Below, one piece after another: positions 44,072-52,295 of a stretch of 64,000 nt of DNA. A model generated the notes under the pieces. The model saw nothing but the letters and a program-made list of their open reading frames with translations. It was not told the DNA's origin and did not search any database. The DNA lies in NCBI GenBank assembly GCA_903822495.1, contig CAIJPD010000066.1, forward strand, positions 161,384 through 225,383. The letters are read 5' to 3'. This DNA is from an uncultured Chloroflexota bacterium (GTDB lineage: Bacteria > Chloroflexota > Limnocylindria > Limnocylindrales > CSP1-4). Both the position numbers and the translations under genes were made by a program. Numbering within the stretch: position 1 is the first letter of the stretch; each line of letters starts with the position of its first letter.

Positions 44072-45223
44072 ATGGCATCCAGCGACCAGATCCGCCTGCT
44101 CGTCGTCGAGGACGTCCCCCAGGTCGCGCAATACATCCGCAACCTGCTCAACACGCAGGCGTTGGTGAAGCTGCTCGACATCGTCACGGACGGCGGCCGC
44201 ATCGTGGCCGACATCGCCGAGCTGCGGCCCGACATCGTGGTGATCGATGCCCTGCTCCAGGGCAAGACCAGGGCGCCCGCGGTGCTGGAGATGGTCCGCC
44301 AGTCCGGGAACTCGCTGCCGGTGATCCTCCTCACGGTGCCCCAGACGCCCATCAAGCCGGATCCCAATCGCGGCATTCACGCCGTCCTGACGATGCCCTT
44401 CTCCGGCTACGACCTGCTCACGGCCATCAACCAGGTCAAGGCCGACTTCGACGCGGGATCCAGCGAGGCCACCTCGCAGCTCATCGCGGTCTTCGGGCCC
44501 AAGGGTGGCGTCGGCCGGACCACGCTCGCCTTCAACCTCGCGGTCTCGCTGGGTCAGCTCGGCCGCAAGACGGTGCTCATCGACGGCAGCATCCAGTACG
44601 GCGACCTGCGTGGTCTGCTCAAGGTGCCGCCGGACGCGCCGTCGATCCTGGACTTGCCGACGGACCGCGTCGCCCAGTCCGACCTGCAGGACACCCTCTG
44701 GCGGGACCCGTCGGGGATCGACATCCTCATGGCACCGCCGCGGATCGAGCAGGCCGAGATGCTCACCGTCCGGGACGTCGAGAAGGTGCTCTCGATCCTG
44801 CGCCGGGTCTACCCCATGATCGTCATCGACATGAGCGCGGCGATCAACGACATCAACCTGTGCTTCCTCGACAACGCCACCACCATCCTGCAGATCGCCA
44901 CCTATGAGTCCATGGCGGTGCGCAACGTGGCGGCCGTCACGGAGACGTTCCGCGCGATCGGCTACCCGGAATCCAAGCTCCGCTTCGTCGTCAACCGCGC
45001 CGACTCGGCCGGCGGGATGTCGCCCGAGTTGCTCGCTCGCGCCATCGGGCGACAGCCGGATCACCTCGTCCAGTCCGACGGCCGCCTCGTCGTGGCCTCG
45101 AACAACGAGGGTGTCCCGTTCGTCCTCGCCCAGCCGGATGCGCCGATCAGCCGCGACGTCCGGGCGATCGCCGTCCAGCTGGCCGACCTGCCCAGGGTCC
45201 CGGCCGCGGCCGGCCGGCGCTAG
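44072..45223 (+). CDS. CpaE-like ATPase: pseudo-receiver plus MinD/ParA-type P-loop domain
   Basis: This is a 383-residue two-domain protein. Residues 1-130 resemble a response-regulator receiver (LLVVEDVPQ, acceptor-position Asp in IVVIDALLQ), but the usual Lys of LxKPF is Met (VLTMPF). Residues 138-375 are a MinD/ParA/CpaE P-loop ATPase: deviant Walker A FGPKGGVGRTTLAFNL, switch I VLIDGSIQYGD, and Walker B MIVIDMSA. The signature first Lys is present, but the phosphate-binding GKT Lys is Arg. CpaE proteins position Flp/Tad pilus machinery; no other pilus gene is nearby. Probably leaderless. murI follows after 9 nt. Confidence 0.78.
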   Translation: MASSDQIRLLVVEDVPQVAQYIRNLLNTQALVKLLDIVTDGGRIVADIAELRPDIVVIDALLQGKTRAPAVLEMVRQSGNSLPVILLTVPQTPIKPDPNRGIHAVLTMPFSGYDLLTAINQVKADFDAGSSEATSQLIAVFGPKGGVGRTTLAFNLAVSLGQLGRKTVLIDGSIQYGDLRGLLKVPPDAPSILDLPTDRVAQSDLQDTLWRDPSGIDILMAPPRIEQAEMLTVRDVEKVLSILRRVYPMIVIDMSAAINDINLCFLDNATTILQIATYESMAVRNVAAVTETFRAIGYPESKLRFVVNRADSAGGMSPELLARAIGRQPDHLVQSDGRLVVASNNEGVPFVLAQPDAPISRDVRAIAVQLADLPRVPAAAGRR

Positions 45224-45232
45224 GAGTCGGCC

Positions 45233-46159
45233 ATGTCGGACCCGCGCCCCATCGGTGTCTTCGATTCGGGCGTCGGCGGGCTCACCGTGCTGCGCGAGAT
45301 CCTCCGCCGCTGCCCCAGCGAGTCCACGATCTACCTGGGCGACAACGCCCGCGCCCCGTATGGAACCCGGTCCGACGACGAGGTCCGTCGCTTCTCGATC
45401 GACGCGCTCGACGCGCTCGCGGCCCGCGACGTCAAGGCGATCGTCGTGGCCTGCAACACCTCGACGGCCGTGGCGCTCGGCGACCTGCGCCGGCGCTACA
45501 ACGTCCCCATCCTGGGTGTCATCCGGCCCGGCGCCGTGACCGCGGCCCTGACCACCCGCGAACGGCGCGTCGGGGTCATCGCCACGCCCGCCACCATCCG
45601 ATCGCACGCCTACTTTGCGGCAATCAAGGACGAGAACCCGGCGGTCGAGGTCTACGAGCACGCCACGCCGGCCCTCGTGCCGATGGTGGAGGCGGGCCTC
45701 CTGTCCGGACCCGAGGTGGAGGCGGTGGTCCGCGAGTCGCTCGCGCCGTTCCTCGGGGAGCGGGATTCCTCTGGCGACTTCATCTTCCCGCTGCCGCCCT
45801 CCGCCCGGATCGACACACTGCTCCTTGGCTGCACGCACTACCCGTTGCTCCGCCCGCTGATCGCGGAGATCGTCGGGACCCGGATCGCGATCGTGGACTC
45901 CGCCACCGCCACCGCGTCGGCACTCTCGGAGTTGCTGGGCATCAACGGGCTTGAGGCATCGGGGACGACCCGCGGCACGGCCGCGGACGCGGGTCACCTG
46001 GGCCATGACCGACCCACCGAGCAGGCCACCAGGCCGACGCACCTGCAGCTGACCACGGGTGACCTGGACGCCTTCCGGTCGATTGCGCGCCGGCTGTTCG
46101 GCGACGCCTTCCCCGAGATCCAGGGCATCGAGCTGGGCAGCGCCGGACCTGCGGCATGA
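45233..46159 (+). CDS. murI: glutamate racemase
   Basis: This 308-residue cofactor-independent racemase makes D-glutamate for peptidoglycan. N-terminal PIGVFDSGVGGLTVLREI, YLGDNARAPYGTRS, first catalytic Cys in VVACNTSTA (near residue 75), and second Cys in LLGCTHYPLLRPLI (near residue 202) are all intact. The C-terminal ~45 residues include an unusual Asp/Thr-rich extension before the final helix. ATG 45233 has TAGGAG (containing the previous stop) 6 nt upstream, so it is probably co-transcribed with the CpaE-like gene. Its stop overlaps the DUF2342 start. Confidence 0.95.
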   Translation: MSDPRPIGVFDSGVGGLTVLREILRRCPSESTIYLGDNARAPYGTRSDDEVRRFSIDALDALAARDVKAIVVACNTSTAVALGDLRRRYNVPILGVIRPGAVTAALTTRERRVGVIATPATIRSHAYFAAIKDENPAVEVYEHATPALVPMVEAGLLSGPEVEAVVRESLAPFLGERDSSGDFIFPLPPSARIDTLLLGCTHYPLLRPLIAEIVGTRIAIVDSATATASALSELLGINGLEASGTTRGTAADAGHLGHDRPTEQATRPTHLQLTTGDLDAFRSIARRLFGDAFPEIQGIELGSAGPAA

Positions 46160-47391
46160 CGACACGGGGTGGGGGAGCGGGCGCCCACCCGGCCGGGCGG
46201 CGCGTCCTGGGCATCCCGTCGGACCGCCTCTGGCAGGCCGGCTTCCTGGTTGGCTCGGCCCTGGGCGCCGCCGCCACGATCGCCGGCCGCCGGATGGAAC
46301 GGTCCGCGCGCCGCGGGCTCGTCAGCTGGCCCGACGTGGAGCGATGGGCGGTGGCGTCGCTCCGGCGCGCGCCCGGAACGCTGACCGCGGCCGAGCTGCG
46401 TGCGGCCGAGGCGGACTATGCCGAGGCGATGGCCCGGATCGTGCCGGTGCTCTCGGAGGCGCTCGGATCGGACCTGCCGGGGGTCGTCGAGCGGGCCGCC
46501 GTGGTTGACCGGGCCGGCTGGGTCCAGGCCAACGTCGCCACGTTCGCTGAGCTGATCGGGCGGATCGAGGGCAACCTGCTCGACCAGGTGGTGCCCCTGG
46601 GCGGAGGACCGGGCGCCGCCGCGATGGCGCTGGCGAACCGGTACGTGACAACGCGACAGCTGGGGTTCCTGCTTGGCTTCATGGGTGCGCGTGTGCTGGG
46701 GCAGTACGATCAGGCCCTGCTCGCGGTGGAGGCGCGCGACGGCCGGCTCCTCTTCGTGGAGGAGAACATCCGGCAGACCGCGGCGACGCTCGGTCTGCCG
46801 CTGGGCCCGTTCCGGACGTGGATCGCGCTCCACGAGACCACCCATGCCTTCGAGTTCGAAGCACATCCGTGGCTGCGGCCGTGGCTGGCCGAGCGCCTGG
46901 AGCGCCAGCTTGGCGCCTTCAGCACGAACGCGTCGAGCCTGGGCCGGGACGCCCTCAAGGGGTTGGGCCGGGCGCTCCGCGGGTCGAGCCCGGGCGAGCA
47001 CTGGATGGAGCGGCTGATGGGCGCCGAGCAGCTGGAGCTGTTCCGCGAGACCCAGGCGGTCATGAGCCTCCTCGAAGGGTTCAGCGACTACGTCATGGAC
47101 GAGGTGGGCAAGGACCTGGTCCCGGACGTCGAGCGGATCAGCGCGCGCTTCCACGAGCGACGCGTGTCGCGCTCCAGGATGGAGCGGGCCATCCTCCGGA
47201 TCACTGGGATGGACCTGAAGATGGAGCAGTACCGAAAGGGCGAGCTGTTCGTCCGTGCCATTGCTGACGCCCGGGGCCGCCAGGCACTCGACCGGCTCTG
47301 GGAGGGTCCGGAGAGCCTCCCACGCCACGGCGAGATCGACCAGCCCACACGCTGGATCGCCCGCGTCCTCGACGGCGCGCCGGCCACGTGA
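46156..47391 (+). CDS. DUF2342-family zinc metalloprotease-like protein
   Basis: This 411-residue protein belongs to the DUF2342/coenzyme F420 biosynthesis-associated family of putative zincin proteases. The zinc motif HETTH is in WIALHETTHAFEFEAHPWLRPWL (near residue 233). The likely third ligand Glu is in SLLEGFSDYVMDEVG (near residue 310). Other family landmarks are LLFVEENI and the NRYVTTRQLGFLLGFMGARVLGQYD stretch. Substrate is unknown. ATG 46156 overlaps the murI stop (ATGA), and its own stop overlaps the following GTG. Confidence 0.85.
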   Translation: MTTRGGGAGAHPAGRRVLGIPSDRLWQAGFLVGSALGAAATIAGRRMERSARRGLVSWPDVERWAVASLRRAPGTLTAAELRAAEADYAEAMARIVPVLSEALGSDLPGVVERAAVVDRAGWVQANVATFAELIGRIEGNLLDQVVPLGGGPGAAAMALANRYVTTRQLGFLLGFMGARVLGQYDQALLAVEARDGRLLFVEENIRQTAATLGLPLGPFRTWIALHETTHAFEFEAHPWLRPWLAERLERQLGAFSTNASSLGRDALKGLGRALRGSSPGEHWMERLMGAEQLELFRETQAVMSLLEGFSDYVMDEVGKDLVPDVERISARFHERRVSRSRMERAILRITGMDLKMEQYRKGELFVRAIADARGRQALDRLWEGPESLPRHGEIDQPTRWIARVLDGAPAT

Positions 47392-48476
47392 GCGACGCAC
47401 GCCGGCCGCTCCGCGCCGGCCCAGGCCAGGGCCCCGGGGGCGTCCCGCGCGCCATCGCGATCAGCCCCATCCTCTCGGCTCGCTACCGGGCGGAGGACCT
47501 GGAGCGCATCCGGGCCGCCGCACCCGGGGCGCGGATCGTCACGCTCTCGGTCGAGGGCCTGGCCGACGGCCCGATCGATGATGTGGAGGTCCTGCTCCGG
47601 GGCTGGCTCAGCCGTGACGCGTTTGCGCGGCTCCTGGTCCGCGCCCCCGGGCTGGAGTGGGTTCACTCCGCCACGGCCGGCGTCGAAGATTCGATCTCGC
47701 CGGCGTTGCGCGGCCGGCGGCTGGTGGTGACCAACGCCCGCGGTGTCTTCAGCCGGCCGATCGCCGAGTACGTCATGACGATGATCCTCGCGATCAGCCG
47801 CCGGCTTCCCGAGCTGATGGAGCTGCAGCGCGAGCACACCTGGCAGCCGCTCCAGGCGCGCGAGCTGCGGGACGTCACGCTGGGCATCGTTGGCCTCGGG
47901 TCCCTGGGCCGCGCGGTTGCGTCACTGGCCGGGGCATTCGGCTGCCGGGTGGTGGCCACGCGCCGAAGCGGCGCCGGCGGCTCGGCCGCCATGCCGGAGG
48001 CAGCCGTGACCGACGCCGAAGCCGACGAGTTCCGGCTGCCGTTCCCGCCGCGGATCGACCGAGTCCTGGGCCCGGAGGGGCTCCCCGAACTCCTTGCCGA
48101 ATCCGACTTCGTCGTGCTGGCGGCACCCCTGACGTCCGATACGGAGAACCTCATCGATGACGCGGCGATCGCGGCCATGCGCCCTGGTGCGTGGCTGATC
48201 AACGTGGCGCGCGGCGGCCTGGTTGATGAGCGGGCACTCCTGCGTGGCCTGCGCGACGGCCGGCTCGGCGGGGCCGTCCTCGATACGTTCCGCCAGGAGC
48301 CACAGCTCCCGGATTCACCCTTCTACGACCTGCCCAACGTGATCGTCACGCCCCAGACCTCGTGGTCCAGCGGGCGGGTCCTCGATCGCTCGATCGAGCT
48401 GTTCTGCGACAATCTCCGCCGGTTCGCCGACGGGCGGCCGCTCCGCAACATCGTCGACCCGGACGCCGGGTACTAG
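47388..48476 (+). CDS. D-2-hydroxyacid dehydrogenase-like protein lacking the catalytic His
   Basis: This 362-residue protein of the NAD-dependent D-2-hydroxyacid dehydrogenase family has Rossmann motif LGIVGLGSLGRAVA (near residue 165), catalytic Arg in INVARGGLVDERA and Glu-equivalent in DTFRQEPQLP. The position of the catalytic His (normally TPHxS in this branch) is Gln in VIVTPQTSWSS, codon CAG near 48354. Hydride transfer by the normal Arg-Glu-His mechanism is therefore in doubt. A Pro-rich N-terminal extension of ~20 residues precedes the fold. GTG 47388 overlaps the DUF2342 stop (GTGA). Confidence 0.85.
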   Translation: MSDARRPLRAGPGQGPGGVPRAIAISPILSARYRAEDLERIRAAAPGARIVTLSVEGLADGPIDDVEVLLRGWLSRDAFARLLVRAPGLEWVHSATAGVEDSISPALRGRRLVVTNARGVFSRPIAEYVMTMILAISRRLPELMELQREHTWQPLQARELRDVTLGIVGLGSLGRAVASLAGAFGCRVVATRRSGAGGSAAMPEAAVTDAEADEFRLPFPPRIDRVLGPEGLPELLAESDFVVLAAPLTSDTENLIDDAAIAAMRPGAWLINVARGGLVDERALLRGLRDGRLGGAVLDTFRQEPQLPDSPFYDLPNVIVTPQTSWSSGRVLDRSIELFCDNLRRFADGRPLRNIVDPDAGY

Positions 48477-48609
48477 GGCGCCCGCCGGATCACCCCCGCT
48501 GGTCGGGCCATCTCCTCGGGACGCCGGGCTCGGCTCCACCACCCCGCTGTTCGTCGATCGCCCAGGTCCGAGCCCGCCGCTCGACCGCCCACCGAGGACT
48601 CACGCCCAC

Positions 48610-49713
48610 ATGCAGATCGCCATCGTCGGCCTCGCCGGATCCGGCAAGACGACCGTCTTCAACACCCTGACTCGTGGCCATGCCGAGACCGGCGGCTTCG
48701 GCGCGCTGACGCTGAACATCGGCGTGGTCAAGGTGCCCGACGAGCGGTTGGGCCGGCTGGCGGCGATCTTCAAGCCAAAGAAGATCGTCCAGGCGGTCGT
48801 CACCTACGTTGACCTGCCCGCCCCGCCGGCCTCGTCGGAGGGTCGAGTGGGGACGGAGGAGCTGCCGGCAGAGCACCTCGCCAGGCTGCGTGACGCGGAC
48901 GCGCTGCTCCACGTCGTTCGGGCGTTCGAGAGCTCGGCCGTCCCGCATGCCTCCGGGAGCGTTGACGCGCGCCGCGACCTGGAGCAGCTGGACCTCGAGT
49001 TCGCGCTGGCAGACCTGGCGATGTGCGACAGGCGCCTGCAGCGGCTCCAGACCAGTGGCCGCCACGGCACGCAGGTGGAGCGCGAGGCCAACGAGCGCGA
49101 GGAGGGGATTCTGGTCCGCCTCAAGGCCGCGCTCGAGGCCGGCCAGGCGATCCGCGACGTGGCCCTGGAGACCGACGAAGAGAAGGCGATCCGCGGCTTC
49201 CGCTTCCTGACCCAGAAGCCCGCCCTCGTCCTGCTCAACATCAGCGAGGACGCCATCGCGGGCGGGCCGGCGCTGATCGCGAAGGTGAGCGACGGGTACG
49301 CCCACGCCCACACGATGATCGAGACGCTCTCGGCCAAGATCGAGATGGAGCTGGGCCAGCTGGAGCCCGATGAGGCCGCGGTCTTCATGGAGGAGCTGGG
49401 GATCGAGGAATCCGGTCTGGACCGGGTGATCCACCTGTCCTATCGGCTGCTTGGCCTGATCTCGTTCCTGACGGCGGGCCCGGACGAGGTCCGCGCGTGG
49501 CCCATCCCGGATACTTCGACTGCCGTTGATGCCGCGGGCGCCATCCACTCTGACCTGGCCAAGGGCTTCATCCGCGCGGAGACGGTTGCCTACGAGGACC
49601 TTCTCACGCTGGGCTCCATCCCCGAGGCCCGCAAGGCGGGCAGGCTTCGCTCCGAGGGTCGGACCTACAAGGTCCGGGACGGGGACGTGCTGGAGATCCT
49701 CTTCAGCCGCTGA
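48610..49713 (+). CDS. ychF: YchF/OLA1-family ATPase
   Basis: This 367-residue Obg-related P-loop protein of the YchF/OLA1 type interacts with ribosomes and prefers ATP to GTP. G1 is IVGLAGSGKTTVFN (residues 5-18), G3 is YVDLPAP, and the non-canonical G4 is LLNISED in place of NKxD. A helical domain (DLEQLDLEFALADL) and the C-terminal TGS domain (AIHSDLAKGFIRAETV) complete it. ATG 48610 lacks a clear Shine-Dalgarno. It converges on the acidic-protein gene at 49761, with hairpin sequences between. Confidence 0.93.
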   Translation: MQIAIVGLAGSGKTTVFNTLTRGHAETGGFGALTLNIGVVKVPDERLGRLAAIFKPKKIVQAVVTYVDLPAPPASSEGRVGTEELPAEHLARLRDADALLHVVRAFESSAVPHASGSVDARRDLEQLDLEFALADLAMCDRRLQRLQTSGRHGTQVEREANEREEGILVRLKAALEAGQAIRDVALETDEEKAIRGFRFLTQKPALVLLNISEDAIAGGPALIAKVSDGYAHAHTMIETLSAKIEMELGQLEPDEAAVFMEELGIEESGLDRVIHLSYRLLGLISFLTAGPDEVRAWPIPDTSTAVDAAGAIHSDLAKGFIRAETVAYEDLLTLGSIPEARKAGRLRSEGRTYKVRDGDVLEILFSR

Positions 49714-49767
49714 TCCGGCCGCCGGCCGGACCCGTCAGCCTGGCCAATGGGCCTGACGCGTCAGGCC
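49714..49767. repeat. hairpin TCCGGCC-GCC-GGCCGGA and 18-bp palindrome between convergent genes
   Basis: The first hairpin (49714-49730) directly follows the ychF stop. The second element (49750-49767) is the perfect palindrome GGCCTGACGCGTCAGGCC and covers the stop of the minus-strand gene. Neither has a T-tract; they may form a bidirectional terminator or a protein site. Confidence 0.4.
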
Positions 49768-50114
49768 TCTTCCTCGGGACGGAACGCCGCGTACAGGGTC
49801 CGGAAGCCTCCGTCATCGTCGATCTCGTCATCGTCCTCGTCGTCGATCTCGGCGAGGAAGTTGTCCTCGGCGACCCGTGACACGTTGACGGCCGCCGTGA
49901 GCCGGGTGTCATTGATCGCCTCGAAGCCGTGGTCGCGCTCCAGCTCCGCGGCGATCGCCTCGACGAGCGTGTCCTGCCGGAAGGAGTCGATGACCCGCTC
50001 CCGGATCTCCTGGACGATCGAGAAGAACTCCTCGGGCTCGATCAGCGAGTCGTGTGCCAGGAGGATGTCGTGGAAGAGGTCGCCGTCGCCCTCGTGCAGC
50101 TCGTAGAAGTACAC
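49761..50114 (-). CDS. small acidic protein of unknown function
   Basis: This 117-residue protein begins VYFYELHEGDGDLFHDILLAH, continues with amphipathic helices (FFSIVQEIRERVIDSFRQDTLVEAIAAELER), and ends in a strongly acidic stretch (about residues 92-104, DDEDDDEIDDD). No family is known to me; the fold is probably all-helical. Start GTG 50114 has GGAGAG 4 nt upstream. The frame is open upstream for another ~175 codons but without protein-like character. Confidence 0.6.
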   Translation of the reverse strand: MYFYELHEGDGDLFHDILLAHDSLIEPEEFFSIVQEIRERVIDSFRQDTLVEAIAAELERDHGFEAINDTRLTAAVNVSRVAEDNFLAEIDDEDDDEIDDDGGFRTLYAAFRPEEEA

Positions 50115-50241
50115 AGTCTCTCCGGGATGGCTGGCGCCGCACCGAGCGGCCCGTCCGCGCGAGTATAGGACCGGGCAGCGTCCTGTTCGCCCAGGGGGAT
50201 GTCCAGGGGAGGGCCCGAGTGGGGCATTCGATGCGCTGGAC

Positions 50242-50808
50242 GTGGTGGCTGCGCCGGATCGTGCGACCTGGCGCGCCCGGCTTGCGGCGAACCACGCGAC
50301 CAGGTCCGGGCTCCTGGTTGTGATGGCCCGGCGACGTGGATCCGCCGCCGCCCGCGTGACGTACGACGAGGCGGTCGAGGAGGCCCTGTGCTTCGGCTGG
50401 ATCGACGGCAGGCAACTGCCGCAGGACGAGGTCGTGATCCGCCAGCACTCCGCGCCATGGCGGCCGGGCGGCACGTGGGCGCGGTCCAACAAGGAGCGGG
50501 TGGAGCGGCCGGAGCGCGAGGGTCGGATGACGGAGGCCGGCCGCCGCGTCATCGAGGTGGCGCGCGCAGACGGTTCGTGGGCCGCGCTCGACGAGATCGA
50601 CGGCCAAATCGTGCCGGATGACCTCGCCGCCGCGCTCGCGGCCAATCCCGAGGGCGGTGCCCAGTTCGCGGGGTTCAGCCCCTCCGTCCGGCGCGGCTAC
50701 CTGCGGTGGATCAAGAGCGCCAAGCGGCAGGCAACGCGGCAGCAGCGGATCGAGGACACGGCCCGGCCTGCGGCACAGGGGATCAAGGAGCCACGGCGGC
50801 GTCCCTGA
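50242..50808 (+). CDS. YdeI/OmpD-associated family protein
   Basis: This protein of about 188 residues resembles the YdeI/OmpD-associated (bacteriocin-protection, DUF1801-adjacent) group: WRARLAANHATRSGLLVV, TYDEAVEEALCFGWIDGRQ, NKERVERPEREGRMTEAG, and the C-terminal GYLRWIKSAKRQATRQQRIEDT. The molecular role is not established. The family homology seems to start a few residues before GTG 50242 (FDALDVV in frame), but no usable start codon is found there, so the start is uncertain. Its 3' end overlaps the convergent mrfB gene by 26 nt. Confidence 0.75.
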   Translation: MVAAPDRATWRARLAANHATRSGLLVVMARRRGSAAARVTYDEAVEEALCFGWIDGRQLPQDEVVIRQHSAPWRPGGTWARSNKERVERPEREGRMTEAGRRVIEVARADGSWAALDEIDGQIVPDDLAAALAANPEGGAQFAGFSPSVRRGYLRWIKSAKRQATRQQRIEDTARPAAQGIKEPRRRP

Positions 50809-52294
50809 TGGGCATCAGCGCCCCGGCGGCAGCGGCCGGGCGGCCGCGGCCGCGGCCAGCGGAAGCGGCGGTCGCCCGCGCGGCGACGCGGCGACGAAGG
50901 CGGGCCGTCCGCGTGGCGAGATCGCGGTCGAGGAGCGCCAGGGCCCGGCCCGGGGCCATCAGCCGCGCCAGCAGGCGGGCTCCCTCCTGCGCCGCCTCCA
51001 GTGCACCCGCGGGGTCCCCGAGGCGGTGCTCGCGCAGCTTGGCCACCTCGATCCACGCCTGCACGCCCGCCTTTCCGCCACGCTGGGCCACCGACCGCCA
51101 AGCGACCTCCGCGTCGGCGTTGCGGCCCAGGCGGCGCAGCATCCGTGCCCGGTCCACGGCAATGCGCTCGTCGGTCCACGGCTCGCCCGCGACCACGGAT
51201 GCCAGCGCTGGCCAGGGCGTGGCGCCGCGGCGAAGGGGCGTGCCCCCGAAGTCCGGCCGGCGCCGCGGGGAGAGCCAACCGAGGTCGTTGGCCTCGTCGT
51301 CCGCCACGCGTGGGAGCGGGGAGCGCCCGAACGGATCCCTGACCGGCTCGGGATCCGGGTAGGCGACGGGCCCGCTGGATCCAGACCCGGCAGGGCTCGC
51401 GGTGGCCGCCGCCGCGGCGTCGAGGCAGTCCAGCGCCTCGTGCAGGCGACGATCCCGGGCGAAGGCGCGGGCCAGCCCGGCCAGGTCTCCGGCGGGTGCC
51501 GAGGCCCGCGAGTCCGGATCCGCCAGGTGCTGCTCCAGGTGGGCGACGATCAGCGCCAGGGAGCGCACGTCGTCGTCGTTGTGGCGAATCACGTCGCGGA
51601 GCGGGGATGCGGGTCCCCCGCGCAGGAAGTCGAAATAGCGTCCGGGGATCTCCCAGCCGTCGATGTCCTCCGCCCGGTGGATCCCGAGGATTCGTCGCTC
51701 AACGGTCTTCAGGCGCGCGTCCGGCAGCCGGTGGCGGAAGACGCGCCGAACGAACGGGAGCAGGTCCAGGTGGCCGCCGTGGATTGGGGCGTCCCGCCGC
51801 GCCATCCGGTAGCGGGTCACCAGGAGCGGCCAGTCGAACGTGCGCCCGTTGTAAGTGACCAGCCACGCACCCGCCGGGATGTGGTCTCGCAGCTCGTCCA
51901 GCAGGGCCGGCTCAAAGGCGTGATCCGGGAGGAGGAGCTGGATCTGCCGAAAGCGGGCGCCCTGCCACCAGCCAAGGCCGACGAGGAACGCGAGCGTGCC
52001 GGCGGCCGTGGCGAGGCCCGTGGTCTCGGTGTCGAGGCAGACCAGCGGTACGTCGGGCGGCGGCTGGCCCGGGAGCCGTGCGAGCCGTTCCCGGTCGACC
52101 GCGATGACATCCCCGCGCCCCTCCAGGCGGACGAACGAGCCTGCGGGTGTCGTCACCAGCTCTCCATCAACCTCCGCGGCCAGCCGCTCGGCCGCGGCCG
52201 AGCTGGCCCGGGCGAGTCGCGCTGGCTCCGCGGGCGCGAGCCCGGCGCGAGCGGACTGGAAGCCGGCGAGGCGTCGCTCGAACGTGACGGCCAT
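50783..52294 (-). CDS. mrfB: MrfB/YprB-type DEDDh exonuclease
   Basis: This 503-residue protein has an RNase H-like 3'-5' exonuclease domain of the YprB/MrfB type: ExoI LVCLDTETTGLATAAG (near residue 84), ExoII YNGRTFDWPLL, and ExoIII IRHNDDDVRSL. The characteristic HLDLLPFVRRVFRHRLPDARLKTVE and GIHRAEDIDGWEIPGRYFDFL stretches are present, and the C-terminal half is TPR-like and Ala-rich. In Bacillus MrfA and MrfB repair mitomycin C damage outside UvrABC. ATG 52294 lies 1 nt after the mrfA stop; the in-frame TTG 52333 would overlap mrfA. Confidence 0.88.
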   Translation of the reverse strand: MAVTFERRLAGFQSARAGLAPAEPARLARASSAAAERLAAEVDGELVTTPAGSFVRLEGRGDVIAVDRERLARLPGQPPPDVPLVCLDTETTGLATAAGTLAFLVGLGWWQGARFRQIQLLLPDHAFEPALLDELRDHIPAGAWLVTYNGRTFDWPLLVTRYRMARRDAPIHGGHLDLLPFVRRVFRHRLPDARLKTVERRILGIHRAEDIDGWEIPGRYFDFLRGGPASPLRDVIRHNDDDVRSLALIVAHLEQHLADPDSRASAPAGDLAGLARAFARDRRLHEALDCLDAAAAATASPAGSGSSGPVAYPDPEPVRDPFGRSPLPRVADDEANDLGWLSPRRRPDFGGTPLRRGATPWPALASVVAGEPWTDERIAVDRARMLRRLGRNADAEVAWRSVAQRGGKAGVQAWIEVAKLREHRLGDPAGALEAAQEGARLLARLMAPGRALALLDRDLATRTARLRRRVAARATAASAGRGRGRPAAAAGALMPIRDAAVAP

Positions 52295-52295
52295 C

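Noticed and set aside
43520..46165. 881-codon open frame on the minus strand over the methyltransferase, CpaE-like and murI genes
   Set aside because: It is antisense to three well-supported genes and shows no domain or start signal.
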